The notes: generated by a model from the letters alone, not told the origin. A stretch of 49,114 nucleotides of DNA from a bacterium (GCA_018223105.1 JAAEYY010000014.1:46133-95246), one strand, 5' to 3'; counted from the first letter of the stretch, positions 36,221-45,476 are shown. Made by a program: numbers and translations.

Positions 36221-36763
36221 ATGAAAATAGTATACACTTTAATATTCATGCTTGCAGCTCAATTTGTAATGGCGCAAGATCAAACTTCAGAAACTCCCGC
36301 AGACAGTACTAAAGGCAGCGAGACCACTACATTGCCATCTCTGGTACTAAAGAACATCGACGGTGAGGATGTAGACATAGCTTCATTTGGTACAAACGGT
36401 AAAATCACAATCATCTCTTTTTGGGCTACATGGTGTAAGCCCTGTATTAAAGAGTTGAAGAATATGAATGATTTATTGGGCGATTGGATCGATGAGTATG
36501 ATGTTGAACTGGTAGCAGTGAGTGTAGATGATTCAAGAAACATGTCTAAAGTTAGACCTTTTGTAAGTGGAATGGGATGGGATTTTGAAGTTCTGTTGGA
36601 TCCAAACGGTGATTTACAACGAGCTTTAAATGTAGCAAATCCACCGGTTACATTCTTAATAGATCAAAACGGAAATATAGTTTATGTGCACACAGGCTAT
36701 GTTGAAGGCGATGAATATGAGCTTGAAGATCATATTGTTGAAATCGCAGATACCGACGAATAA
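36221..36763 (+). CDS. Exported TlpA/ResA-like thioredoxin
   Basis: A 180-residue periplasmic thiol-disulfide protein. The signal peptide ends at about residue 19 (VMAQ). The thioredoxin fold starts near residue 38; the active site is WC72KPC75 and the cis-proline loop is PPVTFL. Redox partners are likely membrane cytochrome-maturation or cysteine-bearing exported proteins, such as the multiheme cytochrome encoded nearby (inference). It is divergent from ddl with a 138-base gap and ends before a clear intrinsic terminator. Confidence 0.9.
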   Translation: MKIVYTLIFMLAAQFVMAQDQTSETPADSTKGSETTTLPSLVLKNIDGEDVDIASFGTNGKITIISFWATWCKPCIKELKNMNDLLGDWIDEYDVELVAVSVDDSRNMSKVRPFVSGMGWDFEVLLDPNGDLQRALNVANPPVTFLIDQNGNIVYVHTGYVEGDEYELEDHIVEIADTDE

Positions 36764-36786
36764 CACATAAATTGAAGAATAAGATT

Positions 36787-36808
36787 AAAGGCCGAAAGGC
36801 CTTTTTTT
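36787..36808 (+). terminator. Intrinsic terminator after the thioredoxin gene
   Basis: AAAGGCC, loop GAAA, GGCCTTT and a run of seven T. It lies between convergent genes, and the reverse strand also forms the stem but with a weaker T-tail. Confidence 0.85.
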
Positions 36809-37571
36809 ATGGAATGAGGATTTCTTGAGTGTCGTAACCAAGTTGGATTCCATCGGGCAAGTCGCGGTTGATTTCATCGTGTAATCCCATCTGATGACTC
36901 ATATGTGTGAAATAGGTTTTTTCTGCGCCTATTTCCTGTGCAAGAGCTACCGCTTCTTTTAAGGTAAAATGCGAAATATGATCCGATTGCCTCAGTGCAT
37001 TCAAGATCAGTACTTTCGATCCTTTTACTTTCTCTTTTTCCTCTTCCGAAATATGGTTAGCATCGGTGATATAGGTGAAATCCTGTATTCTGAATCCAAA
37101 CACCGGCAGTTTATAGTGTAAAAGGCGAATCGGGCTTATAGTTTCGCCATTAATCTCAAATGGATCACCATTAAAGATATGGAGATTAAGATCAGGAACT
37201 CCCGGATATTTAAATTCCTCAAAACAATAGTAAAAATCCCTTTTTAAAACCTCATCAACCCTTTCGTCGGCATACACTTCCATCGCTTTCTTTTGTATGA
37301 AATTATACGCTCTTATATCATCAAAGCCTGCGGTATGGTCTTTATGTCCGTGAGTAAACAATACTGCATCCAATTTTCGAACATCATTTGTAAGCATTTG
37401 TTGCCTGAAGTCAGGTCCGGTGTCAATCACCAGTGAAACCAAATCAGTTTCCACTAGAATACTTGATCGCAGTCGTTTGTCTTTGGGATTGTTAGATTTA
37501 CAAACCTTGCACTGACAAGCAATAACCGGAACACCTTGAGAAGTACCTGTGCCGAGGAATGTAATTTTCAC
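36807..37571 (-). CDS. PhnP-like metallo-beta-lactamase-fold hydrolase
   Basis: A 254-residue cytoplasmic metal hydrolase. It opens with FLGTGTSQGVPVIACQCKVC; the Cys19/Cys21/Cys24 cluster probably binds a structural zinc as in PhnP. The metal site HGHKDH lies at residues 74-79, followed by a conserved DTGPDF (residues 50-55), DANH and THMSH. PhnP is a cyclic phosphodiesterase; this subgroup of general MBL hydrolases may act on other cyclic nucleotides or phosphodiesters. It starts with GTG; a promoter box lies 4 bases before it, so a leaderless mRNA is predicted. Confidence 0.88.
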   Translation of the reverse strand: MKITFLGTGTSQGVPVIACQCKVCKSNNPKDKRLRSSILVETDLVSLVIDTGPDFRQQMLTNDVRKLDAVLFTHGHKDHTAGFDDIRAYNFIQKKAMEVYADERVDEVLKRDFYYCFEEFKYPGVPDLNLHIFNGDPFEINGETISPIRLLHYKLPVFGFRIQDFTYITDANHISEEEKEKVKGSKVLILNALRQSDHISHFTLKEAVALAQEIGAEKTYFTHMSHQMGLHDEINRDLPDGIQLGYDTQEILIP

Positions 37572-37575
37572 GTGG

Positions 37576-37583
37576 CAAACCTA
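37576..37583 (-). promoter_or_regulatory. -7 box immediately before the MBL hydrolase GTG start (leaderless candidate)
   Basis: TAGGTTTG is an exact match ending 4 bases before GTG at 37571. This gives the gene its own promoter in the 66-base gap after the patatin gene. Confidence 0.6.
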
Positions 37584-37637
37584 CAGAAAATCCCGAATAA
37601 AGCACGAAACTATTATAAGTCCGATAGAAAGCTAATA

Positions 37638-39554
37638 TCACTTGAGCTGAAAGCAGCGGTCCATTACTTCTTTGAAGTGGGCGGTTTGTTTCTCCAACTG
37701 TCCATCCATACTAGAAATGGCTTGAGGACTCAAGTACCAGCCCAGGGGAATCAGCTCTCCGTCGGGCCGATCGAGGTTTATAAAAACAGCATCATCAGAA
37801 GCAGGTAAGTTATTAATTTTCGTATTCTTACTGCTGTAGTTTCCGCTGTTCACCCAGACTTTTGAGAAGGTATTGATAGGAGCAATAATTTCATGCATCC
37901 CGTTGATTTCGGTTGTGTATTCATCTTTGGTATTACGGATAAATACCATGATAAATTTCGTCTTCAGGTTTCGATGCCTTGAAATCTCTTTGAGGTAATT
38001 ATAGAGTTCAAACATGGTGCTTGCTCCCATATTTTCTACATAACCTCCATCAACAAGGTGCCCCCATTTATTTCCGTCGCGATCAAATACCAGGCCGGGA
38101 GGAGTTAGGAAAGGGAACCTTGAACTCAATGAAATTGCAGTGCTATAGGGAATATCCTGATCCATTACACTAAACAAGTCTTCTTTTAGTGGAAAAATCT
38201 CTTTCTCTGCTCGCACATTGCTTATCAATGTAATTAAGCCATTCTCAGATTTTGTTGAATTATAGAAATACAAACATGGATCATCAACCGTTGAAGCTAA
38301 AAAACCTTTTGCAAATACATCGCCTTCTACACTTCGTGCCGCTTCTTCCCAAGAATATTCTAAAGCTCGTGCTCTATCTACTCTGTACACCGGGAAGGGT
38401 AAGAATTTCTGGACTAAGTCCGGAAATACCAACCATGAAGAAACCGGAGATAAGAAATCCTGACTTAAGATATCATGGGCTTTCTGAGGAATACTATCCT
38501 CCTGATTTTTCACCAGGGATTTGTAGGTTGCCACACCTAAAGACCCGCCTGAAACCGCACTATATGCGTAAACAGATTTATCAAAAGAAGGATGATATGC
38601 CTGCATCTCTGCTAATACCTGAGCAGTCCAATAGGAAGCTCTAACACCACCACCTTGAGCTGCAACCAACACCACAGGAACAGAATCGTTCATGCATGGT
38701 GTTTGATTCTCGTACCAAGATAAGAAGTGATTCTCTATACTTTTTCTATGTTGAGGTGCATCTTCAACCGTTCTGATTTTGTGATTGTTATTGAAGAAGC
38801 TGAAGACCATCACCATCACTATAATCGTAAAAGTGAAGGGAAAGCTGAAATGCTTTTCTGCAAAATCAATAAAAGTCCCAATTACTTGCCAGGACCCCAG
38901 AGCAAACAGAATTATTGCTGATGAGCCTAGTTTCTGAGGGAAATGAACCGGATAGAGAACAACTAGAGTAAATAATGTAAATATGCATATTAGCCGAAAA
39001 AGAATCCACGGACCCTGCTTTTTCCAAATAAATAGTGCCGGATAGGCTTCGTTTTTGATCAATACATAATCCGGAATATTCATGAATTTTAATGGATTCC
39101 GACTCATGAAGAAAACGATTATTTGTTTTCTCATGTAGAAGAAAATAAAAAGCCAAATCCCTAAACACAAATAGAGATAGACCATAGGATTGTGCCAGCC
39201 GGTTGCCTTGAGCAAACCCGCCATGAAAATTATGATCGGCATAAGCCCCAAGACCCTTGGAATCATTACCTGAGCCTGAAGTGCGTAACGCTTGCTGAAT
39301 TGTACAAAATCAAAAGTGGTGAAATGCAATTCAACCCGTGACGATCTCCAGCTTTGCCAGCTCCACCACATTACGGCAATCAGACTATACCATGCGTGAT
39401 AACGTATCGGCGGTTCAGCAGTAAAGGATAAGGCTCTTAGAATATCATTACCCTGCTCCATAACTACAAGACCTATCCAACCAATAAGTTGGAAGAGTAA
39501 TATTACCCAGCAGTTCTTGAGTACAATGTAGTAATTAAAAAGGAGCCGTAGCAT
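37638..39554 (-). CDS. Patatin-like phospholipase with N-terminal multi-pass membrane domain
   Basis: A 638-residue protein. The first ~256 residues contain about seven hydrophobic helices; the patatin domain follows at about 290-620. Catalytic features are the oxyanion loop GGGVRAS (301-307), the nucleophile Ser338 in GGSLG and the dyad Asp502 in VDGG. Patatins are acyl hydrolases acting on membrane lipids. Fusing the catalytic part to a helix bundle fixes it at the inner membrane surface. It follows the PorP/SprF gene on the same strand after 124 bases. Confidence 0.87.
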   Translation of the reverse strand: MLRLLFNYYIVLKNCWVILLFQLIGWIGLVVMEQGNDILRALSFTAEPPIRYHAWYSLIAVMWWSWQSWRSSRVELHFTTFDFVQFSKRYALQAQVMIPRVLGLMPIIIFMAGLLKATGWHNPMVYLYLCLGIWLFIFFYMRKQIIVFFMSRNPLKFMNIPDYVLIKNEAYPALFIWKKQGPWILFRLICIFTLFTLVVLYPVHFPQKLGSSAIILFALGSWQVIGTFIDFAEKHFSFPFTFTIIVMVMVFSFFNNNHKIRTVEDAPQHRKSIENHFLSWYENQTPCMNDSVPVVLVAAQGGGVRASYWTAQVLAEMQAYHPSFDKSVYAYSAVSGGSLGVATYKSLVKNQEDSIPQKAHDILSQDFLSPVSSWLVFPDLVQKFLPFPVYRVDRARALEYSWEEAARSVEGDVFAKGFLASTVDDPCLYFYNSTKSENGLITLISNVRAEKEIFPLKEDLFSVMDQDIPYSTAISLSSRFPFLTPPGLVFDRDGNKWGHLVDGGYVENMGASTMFELYNYLKEISRHRNLKTKFIMVFIRNTKDEYTTEINGMHEIIAPINTFSKVWVNSGNYSSKNTKINNLPASDDAVFINLDRPDGELIPLGWYLSPQAISSMDGQLEKQTAHFKEVMDRCFQLK

Positions 39555-39650
39555 TCTGTATTAAGTTACGATTTTTTCAGAGGATAAACTATTGATATTC
39601 ATCATTATTACCATTAACTGACGAATATCTTCACCCTCTTTTTCACTCCT

Positions 39651-39658
39651 CAAACTTA
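39651..39658 (-). promoter_or_regulatory. Possible -7 box in the gap before the patatin gene
   Basis: TAAGTTTG is an exact match 96 bases before the patatin ATG. The long leader makes its use uncertain. Confidence 0.3.
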
Positions 39659-39678
39659 CCTAAACTTTCGTCAATTTA

Positions 39679-40626
39679 TTAATAGAATTTTTTAATCAAT
39701 TCGGCAAAATCACTTTTGTTGAAGTTACGGCTCTTGAACACAGAAGTATTTAGAAAAAGATTAAAACGAGGATACTGATCGAAACCGGTTGGAACCTCAA
39801 TTGGATGGCTATATTCAAGACCAACAAAAAGCTTTTTTACATTTACTGCGATATTTCCTGTTATTGCTTCAAACTGATCATAAGAAACGTATGAGCCCCC
39901 AATATTGAAATAAGGTGTGTTGAAATCAATTGCGGTTTCTACAAAATACTCATTTCCTGAGTATGCACCTGTAAAAGATGGAAACAAGGTGTAATTATCG
40001 CCGAACTTCAAAAATCCTCCAACAAATGCATTCGCAGAAAGAGGCATAGTTCTGGTGGATGTTCTATCAAATGAAATATTCTGCTTAATCATGTTTTCCA
40101 CCGAAACTGAAGCGATAAGTTTATCGAAATTAAAACTGAAGCCAAATTGAAAATCTACATAATCAATGGATCGATTCAGATCGTTAAGTGAAGGTACGGT
40201 AACCAATTCTCCATTTAAATCTCTGAAAGTATACCCATTGGTAGAGTCAAAATCTTCATTGAACAAACTTCTTTGATTAAATTGTAAGCTTCCTCCATAT
40301 CTAAAACTGTATTTTTTTTCGGTCTTCACTGTACGGCCATAGGTAACATTTAACATATTGTTCTGGGCATATTCATTGTAAATTCTTTCGTACCCCACCA
40401 TATAATTACCGAGTTTCAATGGCATACGACCTTCCAACATAAGTTGGAAAGAATTACCTACATCCGCATCTGTAAGAACCCTTACCAAGTCTTCTTGTAA
40501 GCCGGCTAGAGCCGGATTTAGTTCACCGGGTTGCTTAATGTCTTTCCCATTTAATGATTCTAAATTCTGAGCAAAAAGAGCAGCTGAAAAAAGAGCGAGA
40601 CCAAGTAGAGTTATTATTCTTTGCAT
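39679..40626 (-). CDS. PorP/SprF family type IX secretion outer-membrane protein
   Basis: A 315-residue outer-membrane beta-barrel. The signal peptide ends near residue 20 (LFAQ). The NPALAG motif near residue 37 and repeated aromatic beta strands up to the C-terminus are typical of PorP/SprF proteins, which usually help attach or export one specific large T9SS cargo. No giant adhesin gene lies adjacent; the nearest T9SS cargo genes are 8 kb or more away. An exact -7 box lies 13 bases before the ATG. Confidence 0.85.
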   Translation of the reverse strand: MQRIITLLGLALFSAALFAQNLESLNGKDIKQPGELNPALAGLQEDLVRVLTDADVGNSFQLMLEGRMPLKLGNYMVGYERIYNEYAQNNMLNVTYGRTVKTEKKYSFRYGGSLQFNQRSLFNEDFDSTNGYTFRDLNGELVTVPSLNDLNRSIDYVDFQFGFSFNFDKLIASVSVENMIKQNISFDRTSTRTMPLSANAFVGGFLKFGDNYTLFPSFTGAYSGNEYFVETAIDFNTPYFNIGGSYVSYDQFEAITGNIAVNVKKLFVGLEYSHPIEVPTGFDQYPRFNLFLNTSVFKSRNFNKSDFAELIKKFY

Positions 40627-40639
40627 ACCTTTAAATATT

Positions 40640-40647
40640 CAAACTTA
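40640..40647 (-). promoter_or_regulatory. -7 promoter box for the PorP/SprF gene
   Basis: TAAGTTTG is an exact TAnnTTTG match 13 bases before the ATG at 40626. Confidence 0.5.
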
Positions 40648-40721
40648 ATACCATTTGATTACACCCTGGTACATTGAAGCTAATTTCATAATTAAGCTAG
40701 GCTGAAAAAAAACATTTGCCG

Positions 40722-40729
40722 TAGCTTTG
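40722..40729 (+). promoter_or_regulatory. -7 box immediately before the cca TTG start (leaderless candidate)
   Basis: TAGCTTTG is an exact match ending 5 bases before the TTG at 40735; the transcript is predicted to start at or within a base or two of the start codon. The same octamer precedes the GTG at 16357. Confidence 0.6.
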
Positions 40730-40734
40730 TCGGC

Positions 40735-42144
40735 TTGAAATTCAAACTCGAACATCCTGTATTCAATATTGTAGCTGAAGAAGGAGCGGCCTTAGGCTGT
40801 GAAGTATATGTAGTAGGTGGATTTGTTCGCGATCAATTACTAAGGAGACCCTCAAAAGATGTCGATTTTTTAATTATAGGTTCCGGAATTAATCTGGCCG
40901 AAAGAGTTAAAAAACGCTTTAATAAAGCAAATCTCGCTGTTTATAAAAACTTCGGAACTGCTCTGCTCAAAACGGATGACTGGGAATTTGAATTTGTAGG
41001 AGCGCGCAAAGAATCTTATCGAAAAGATAGTCGTAAACCCATTGTTGAAGACGGGAGTTTTGAAGATGATATCGCCAGAAGAGATTTCACGATAAACAGC
41101 ATGGCCATCGCTCTAAATGAAGATGGAACGAATCAACTCATTGATCTCTACAATGGTATAGAAGATTTGGATCAGTGTATTATTCGAACCCCTCTAGACC
41201 CTGAAGTAACCTTTTCGGATGATCCTTTAAGGATGATGAGAGCAGCGCGATTTGCTTCACAGCTGAATTTTGAAATTAGCTCAGAGGCATTTGATGCCAT
41301 GAGCAAAAATGCAAAGCGTCTCAACATTATTTCTCAGGAACGCATCACAGACGAACTCAACAAAATAATGTTGAGCCATAAGCCAAGTATTGGATTCAAA
41401 ATTCTATTCAGTAGTGGATTGCTGCATGAATTCTTTCCCGAGTTGACCGCAATGCAAGGCGTAGAGTATCGTGAAAATCAAGGACATAAAGATAACTTCT
41501 ACCATACTTTAAAGGTATTAGACAAAGTAGCAGCCAAGTCTGACAATATCTGGTTAAGATGGGTAGCTGTTTTTCACGATATTGCCAAACCTCCAACCAA
41601 ACGATTTTCGAAGGAAGAAGGTTGGACTTTCCACGGCCATGAAGACAAGGGTTCTAGAATGGTGAAAGGGATTTTCAAGAAGTTGAAGCTTCCTTTGGGC
41701 GAACCTATGCGATATGTTTCTAAGTTGGTTAAATTGCACCATAGACCTATTGCATTAACCAATGAAAACATTACTGATTCTGCGATACGAAGGTTGATTT
41801 TTGATGCCGGTGATGATCTTGAAGATTTGATTTTATTCTGTAGATGTGACATCACCACCAAAAACAAGGAAAAAGAGAAGCGTTTTTTGGCAAATCTTGA
41901 CAAAGTGGAAGAAGCTATTGTTGAGGTAGAAGAACGCGATCGAATAAGAAATTGGCAACCTCCAATCGACGGTTCGGAGATTATGGAAATTTTCAATATT
42001 GGTGCCGGTAGACATATTGGCGAAATCAAAAATGCATTGAAGGATGCCATTTTGGATGGACAAATTGCCAATAATTATGAAGATGCATATAGATTTGTAA
42101 TCGAGCAGGGTAAAAGACTGGGCTTGAAGAAAGAAGAAGAATAA
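40735..42144 (+). CDS. cca: CCA tRNA nucleotidyltransferase (HD-domain type)
   Basis: A 469-residue enzyme that adds or repairs the 3' CCA end of tRNAs. The class II nucleotidyltransferase head is at residues ~20-150 with VVGGFVRDQLL and the metal pair in DVDFL, then RRDFTINSMA and the RMMRAARFA neck. An HD domain follows with His281-Asp282 (FHDIAKP), as in enzymes that also have phosphohydrolase activity. Start is TTG; no ATG occurs before the conserved head. The stop shares a base with the next ATG (TAATG). Confidence 0.93.
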   Translation: MKFKLEHPVFNIVAEEGAALGCEVYVVGGFVRDQLLRRPSKDVDFLIIGSGINLAERVKKRFNKANLAVYKNFGTALLKTDDWEFEFVGARKESYRKDSRKPIVEDGSFEDDIARRDFTINSMAIALNEDGTNQLIDLYNGIEDLDQCIIRTPLDPEVTFSDDPLRMMRAARFASQLNFEISSEAFDAMSKNAKRLNIISQERITDELNKIMLSHKPSIGFKILFSSGLLHEFFPELTAMQGVEYRENQGHKDNFYHTLKVLDKVAAKSDNIWLRWVAVFHDIAKPPTKRFSKEEGWTFHGHEDKGSRMVKGIFKKLKLPLGEPMRYVSKLVKLHHRPIALTNENITDSAIRRLIFDAGDDLEDLILFCRCDITTKNKEKEKRFLANLDKVEEAIVEVEERDRIRNWQPPIDGSEIMEIFNIGAGRHIGEIKNALKDAILDGQIANNYEDAYRFVIEQGKRLGLKKEEE

Positions 42145-42716
42145 TGGCAAATATTATATTTAGATTTAGAGTAACTTTTGAAGACGTTGATGATGTTGAA
42201 CGAATCATTGATGTAAGCGGGAAAAACACGTTTCGCGACTTCCACAATGCGATTCAACAAGCGATAAATTTCGACAACCTAAAACCCGCATCATTTTACA
42301 AAACCAATGATCATTGGAGACCTTATGAGGAATTTTGCACAGAGCCTAAAGCCAGTGCAAAAGCGGCAGGTGCTTCAGAACTGGGTAAGTTTATTGATGA
42401 TCCGCATCAAAAGTTTCTGTATGTCTACGATGAAGATGGAGATAATTGGGCCTTGAGAGCAGAGGTGATTAAATTAATGAAAGAAGAAGCAGGTATTCTG
42501 TACCCCAATCTCGTTAAAAGTGTTGGAAATGCTCCGAAACAGTTTGTAGATCCAAAGGCCATTATTGATGATCCAAGCGGTAAATTCTTCAAAGAGGCCG
42601 ATGATTTGATCGGAGAGCTTTTGGACGATGATGAGGATGACGAAGATGATGACGAAGAGGAGGAAGATGATGACTTCAATCTTTACGGCGACCAAGTGGA
42701 CGAAAGCGAACTATGA
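42144..42716 (+). CDS. pRiA4b ORF-3-like protein with acidic tail
   Basis: A 190-residue protein of the pRiA4b ORF-3 (PF07929-like) family, recognised by the opening IIFRFRVTFEDVDDVERIIDV, the helix F-x-x-FHNAIQQA and the FYVYDEDGD-type strand. The last ~35 residues are nearly all Asp/Glu. Family function is unknown; the common label 'IS1096 passenger TnpR' is historical and nothing here is mobile. It is locked between cca and miaA by overlaps at both ends (TAATG and ATGA), so a role near tRNA maturation is a fair guess but unproven. Confidence 0.8.
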   Translation: MANIIFRFRVTFEDVDDVERIIDVSGKNTFRDFHNAIQQAINFDNLKPASFYKTNDHWRPYEEFCTEPKASAKAAGASELGKFIDDPHQKFLYVYDEDGDNWALRAEVIKLMKEEAGILYPNLVKSVGNAPKQFVDPKAIIDDPSGKFFKEADDLIGELLDDDEDDEDDDEEEEDDDFNLYGDQVDESEL

Positions 42717-43612
42717 GTCAAAAACCGATTCTAATCGTAATCGGTGGCCCCACGGCAGTTGGCAAAACAGCACTTGCGGTTGAGATTGCTTCAGAATTAA
42801 AGACAGAAATTATTTCTTCAGACTCAAGGCAAATCTACAAGGAACTAGACATTGGAGTTGCAAAACCTTCTGTGGAAGAGCTTGCGAAAGTCCAACATCA
42901 TTTCATTTCAACACATTCCATCTTTAATGACTTTAATGCCGGAGCATATGAGGCAGAAGCTCTGGATGTTTTGGATGAAGTTTTCTCAAGTCATAATACA
43001 GCAGTGCTATCCGGTGGTTCGGGGCTTTATATAAAAGCGGTTCTAGATGGATTTGATCCTTTACCAGGCAAGAATGAAAAACTAAGGAACGAGCTTAAAC
43101 TGCTTTATGAACAAGAAGGTATAGAAGGCTTAATTTCATATTTAGCCCAATTAAATCCGAATACAAAGTTAAAAGACCATCAAAATCCTCAAAGGCTTAT
43201 CAGAGCCATTGAAATTGAGAAACAAGTTGATGTTATCCCTAAAGTTAATAAGCGTAAGAGGGAGTTTTCTCCCTATTGTTTTTACCTGAATATGGATCGC
43301 GAAATTTTGTATTCGAGAATCAATGAGCGGGTTGATAAGATGGTTTCAGCCGGTTTGGTTGATGAAGCAAGAGAATTTTATAAGTTCAAAGACTTAAACG
43401 CGCTACAAACCGTGGGCTATAAAGAACTTTTCATGCACTTCTCAGGAGAACTGAGTCTTGATGCAGCCATAGAAAAAATCAAGAAAAACTCTAGAAATTA
43501 CGCAAAACGACAATTAACCTGGTTTAGAAATGATCCTCGATTTATTGAGGTTTCAGGACTGGAGGAAATGAAGAAATTTCTACCTAAAAGTCTATCGAAT
43601 AATCTGGTGTAA
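42713..43612 (+). CDS. miaA: tRNA dimethylallyltransferase
   Basis: A 299-residue enzyme that transfers a dimethylallyl group to A37 of tRNAs reading codons starting with U. The P-loop GGPTAVGKT (residues 9-17), the SSDSRQIYK substrate motif and the later RNYAKRQLTWFRND signature are complete. Start overlaps the preceding stop by ATGA. With cca it makes a tRNA-processing operon driven from the box at 40722. Its last 21 bases overlap the convergent FKBP gene. Confidence 0.95.
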   Translation: MSQKPILIVIGGPTAVGKTALAVEIASELKTEIISSDSRQIYKELDIGVAKPSVEELAKVQHHFISTHSIFNDFNAGAYEAEALDVLDEVFSSHNTAVLSGGSGLYIKAVLDGFDPLPGKNEKLRNELKLLYEQEGIEGLISYLAQLNPNTKLKDHQNPQRLIRAIEIEKQVDVIPKVNKRKREFSPYCFYLNMDREILYSRINERVDKMVSAGLVDEAREFYKFKDLNALQTVGYKELFMHFSGELSLDAAIEKIKKNSRNYAKRQLTWFRNDPRFIEVSGLEEMKKFLPKSLSNNLV

Positions 43613-44047
43613 TTCAATATCAAAAACCAGAACTTCATTCTTTTCTATTCCTGAGCCGGGTGGTGGATTTGTGCCATAGGCAAGTTCCGATGGAATGATT
43701 AAAGTACCTGAACCTCCCTCTCTAAATAAAGGGATCCCAATTTGCCAACCTTCTATTACATTCTGAAGATTAAATGTTGCAGGTTTTCCTCGCTCGTATG
43801 ATGAATCGAACACCTTTTCATCAAGGGTGTAGCCTTCGTAATCCACAGTTACATCATCGCTGGCCAGCGGATTATCCCCGGTTCCTACTTCATCAATGAT
43901 GAAGTATACCCCCTCCTCAGTTTTTTCAGCACTGAGTCCTTTCTCATCAAGATATTCTTCAATAGACTCATTTTCTTTTTTAACTCTTTGCTTCTCACAA
44001 GAACCAAAGACTGCAATTGCGCATAAAAAAATTAGGATTCGATTCAT
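43592..44047 (-). CDS. FKBP-type peptidyl-prolyl isomerase, lipoprotein
   Basis: A 151-residue exported isomerase. The signal peptide ends in the lipobox FGSC (Cys17). The FKBP domain (about residues 50-150) shows VDYEGYTLDEKVFDSSYERG, VIEGWQIGIPLFREG and IIPSELAYG, the usual binding pocket. It should help fold proteins in the periplasm. The frame is open to 44071, but the ATG at 44047 gives a clean signal peptide and sits 5 bases after a promoter box that overlaps the upstream gene's stop codon. Confidence 0.9.
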   Translation of the reverse strand: MNRILIFLCAIAVFGSCEKQRVKKENESIEEYLDEKGLSAEKTEEGVYFIIDEVGTGDNPLASDDVTVDYEGYTLDEKVFDSSYERGKPATFNLQNVIEGWQIGIPLFREGGSGTLIIPSELAYGTNPPPGSGIEKNEVLVFDIELHQIIR

Positions 44048-44052
44048 TGCTG

Positions 44053-44060
44053 CAAATTTA
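44053..44060 (-). promoter_or_regulatory. -7 box immediately before the FKBP gene, on the upstream stop codon
   Basis: TAAATTTG is an exact match; its TAA is the stop of the preceding gene. It ends 5 bases before the ATG at 44047. Confidence 0.55.
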
Positions 44061-45476
44061 CTTAATCTCACCCGGTGGATCTATATGTTCCGTAGGAGTT
44101 CTGTCTCTAATATCCAGGTCTTCTTTAACTGTACGATTGAAGGTTAGATTTATTCCTGTGCGGATCCCTACATTCTGAATATCGCCAACGAAATACCCGA
44201 GAAAGTTATCACTCACAAAATAGTACTGAAATGCACCTAAGTTCAAGCTTACGCCTAACCCCACATTCAAAGGATTTTGTTTCATTGCGGTGTAAGAAGC
44301 GCTAAAGGCGAGTTTATCGTTAATTCTGGAATTCAGAGAAATGGTGCTTGCAGGATAGAACTTTCTGTTATAAAAGTTTCCGTAAAACAGTAGTCCAACA
44401 TAATGGCGTTTACTGAGCTTAAAATTGGCTCCCAAATAGAACTCTGATAAAAGTCCGGTTGTAAAGGTGTTTCTTGAGGTATCTAGAGCAAAAACATCGA
44501 TTAAACTATCTCCCATTTCCTGAAAAGACTCAGAAAAAGAGATGGAATCAGAAAAGAATTGAGTGGCATCAAATCCCCTGAACTCAAACTCTGCCCCCGG
44601 ATTTCTGGATTTAATATTGTAGGTATTTTCCTTCCAACGGATGAATCCCATATCAATAACAGAAGCGTTTATTGTTAAGCGCTCATTGAGATCAATACTT
44701 GCCCCAATATCTAAACCAAAACCATCATTCTTAGCTCCGTAAATCATTCTATCTGCGTAAAAGGTGTCATTGCCATTGAAAGGAACAATGGATGAGGCTG
44801 CATTTAATTCAACAACAGACCTCAAAAAGAGAGCATAATCACTTTCTCTGGTTCTGAAACTCAATGTATTCTGCTTGGTTTGAAATACATTTAAGCCATA
44901 TAAATACTTCAGCTTTGCTCCAACTCTAATGTGATCCTGCACAAAAGACCTTTGGTATCCTACTGCATATTCTCTGTAATGTCTTAAATCCACCCCGGCA
45001 TTTAATGCAAAAGCATAGTCTAGATTATCGCCTCCATTTCCCTCTGCAATCAGTTTAGCAAGATCTCCGGGGATATCCATTCTAAACTTAACTTTCTCCG
45101 TAACATTGAAGGAGATCAAACTTTTATTTAAAAGAAACCCAAAATGTAAAAGGTCGAGGTTAAAGCCAATTTGCATATAGGTTCTGTCTCCAAGCACTCC
45201 TCCAAGCTTAGTAATGTCCAGATCGTATTTACCTGGAGTGCTTCCTTCTACCAAAGCGTCCTCAAAGACATTCAATTGCAATCCGGCCATGTTCACTTCT
45301 GTGTGAAAAGAGGACAACGCAGGAATTCCAATAAAGAACCGACTATCAGGAGTATTTGCAGGGTTTGTAATCATACTTTGAGGTAAACTCCTCATGTAAT
45401 GCAAAGTCTGATTACTTTGAGCATGAATGCTGAGCACCGTCAACATCAATATGATATATCCAACAATTCTATTCAT
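44058..45476 (-). CDS. Outer-membrane beta-barrel protein (DUF5723-like)
   Basis: A 472-residue protein with a signal peptide (cut after IHA, about residue 19) and dense alternating strands typical of a beta-barrel of 14 or so strands. The opening QTLHYMRSLPQSMITNPAN and the later FYLGANFKLSKRHYVGLLFYG pattern resemble the DUF5723 group of Bacteroidota. Function unknown; by structure it could be a transport or assembly porin of the FadL/PorV/PorP kind. It overlaps the preceding lipoprotein gene by 8 bases, so the two probably work together. Confidence 0.75.
   Translation of the reverse strand: MNRIVGYIILMLTVLSIHAQSNQTLHYMRSLPQSMITNPANTPDSRFFIGIPALSSFHTEVNMAGLQLNVFEDALVEGSTPGKYDLDITKLGGVLGDRTYMQIGFNLDLLHFGFLLNKSLISFNVTEKVKFRMDIPGDLAKLIAEGNGGDNLDYAFALNAGVDLRHYREYAVGYQRSFVQDHIRVGAKLKYLYGLNVFQTKQNTLSFRTRESDYALFLRSVVELNAASSIVPFNGNDTFYADRMIYGAKNDGFGLDIGASIDLNERLTINASVIDMGFIRWKENTYNIKSRNPGAEFEFRGFDATQFFSDSISFSESFQEMGDSLIDVFALDTSRNTFTTGLLSEFYLGANFKLSKRHYVGLLFYGNFYNRKFYPASTISLNSRINDKLAFSASYTAMKQNPLNVGLGVSLNLGAFQYYFVSDNFLGYFVGDIQNVGIRTGINLTFNRTVKEDLDIRDRTPTEHIDPPGEIK

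Noticed and set aside
42425..42679. Serine-rich frame on the minus strand
   Set aside because: Poly-Ser arises from reading the GAT/GAC/GAA repeat of the acidic tail in reverse.
42144..42716. Mobile element suggested by the 'IS1096 passenger' label of the family
   Set aside because: No transposase, terminal repeats or target duplications; the gene is embedded in a housekeeping operon.
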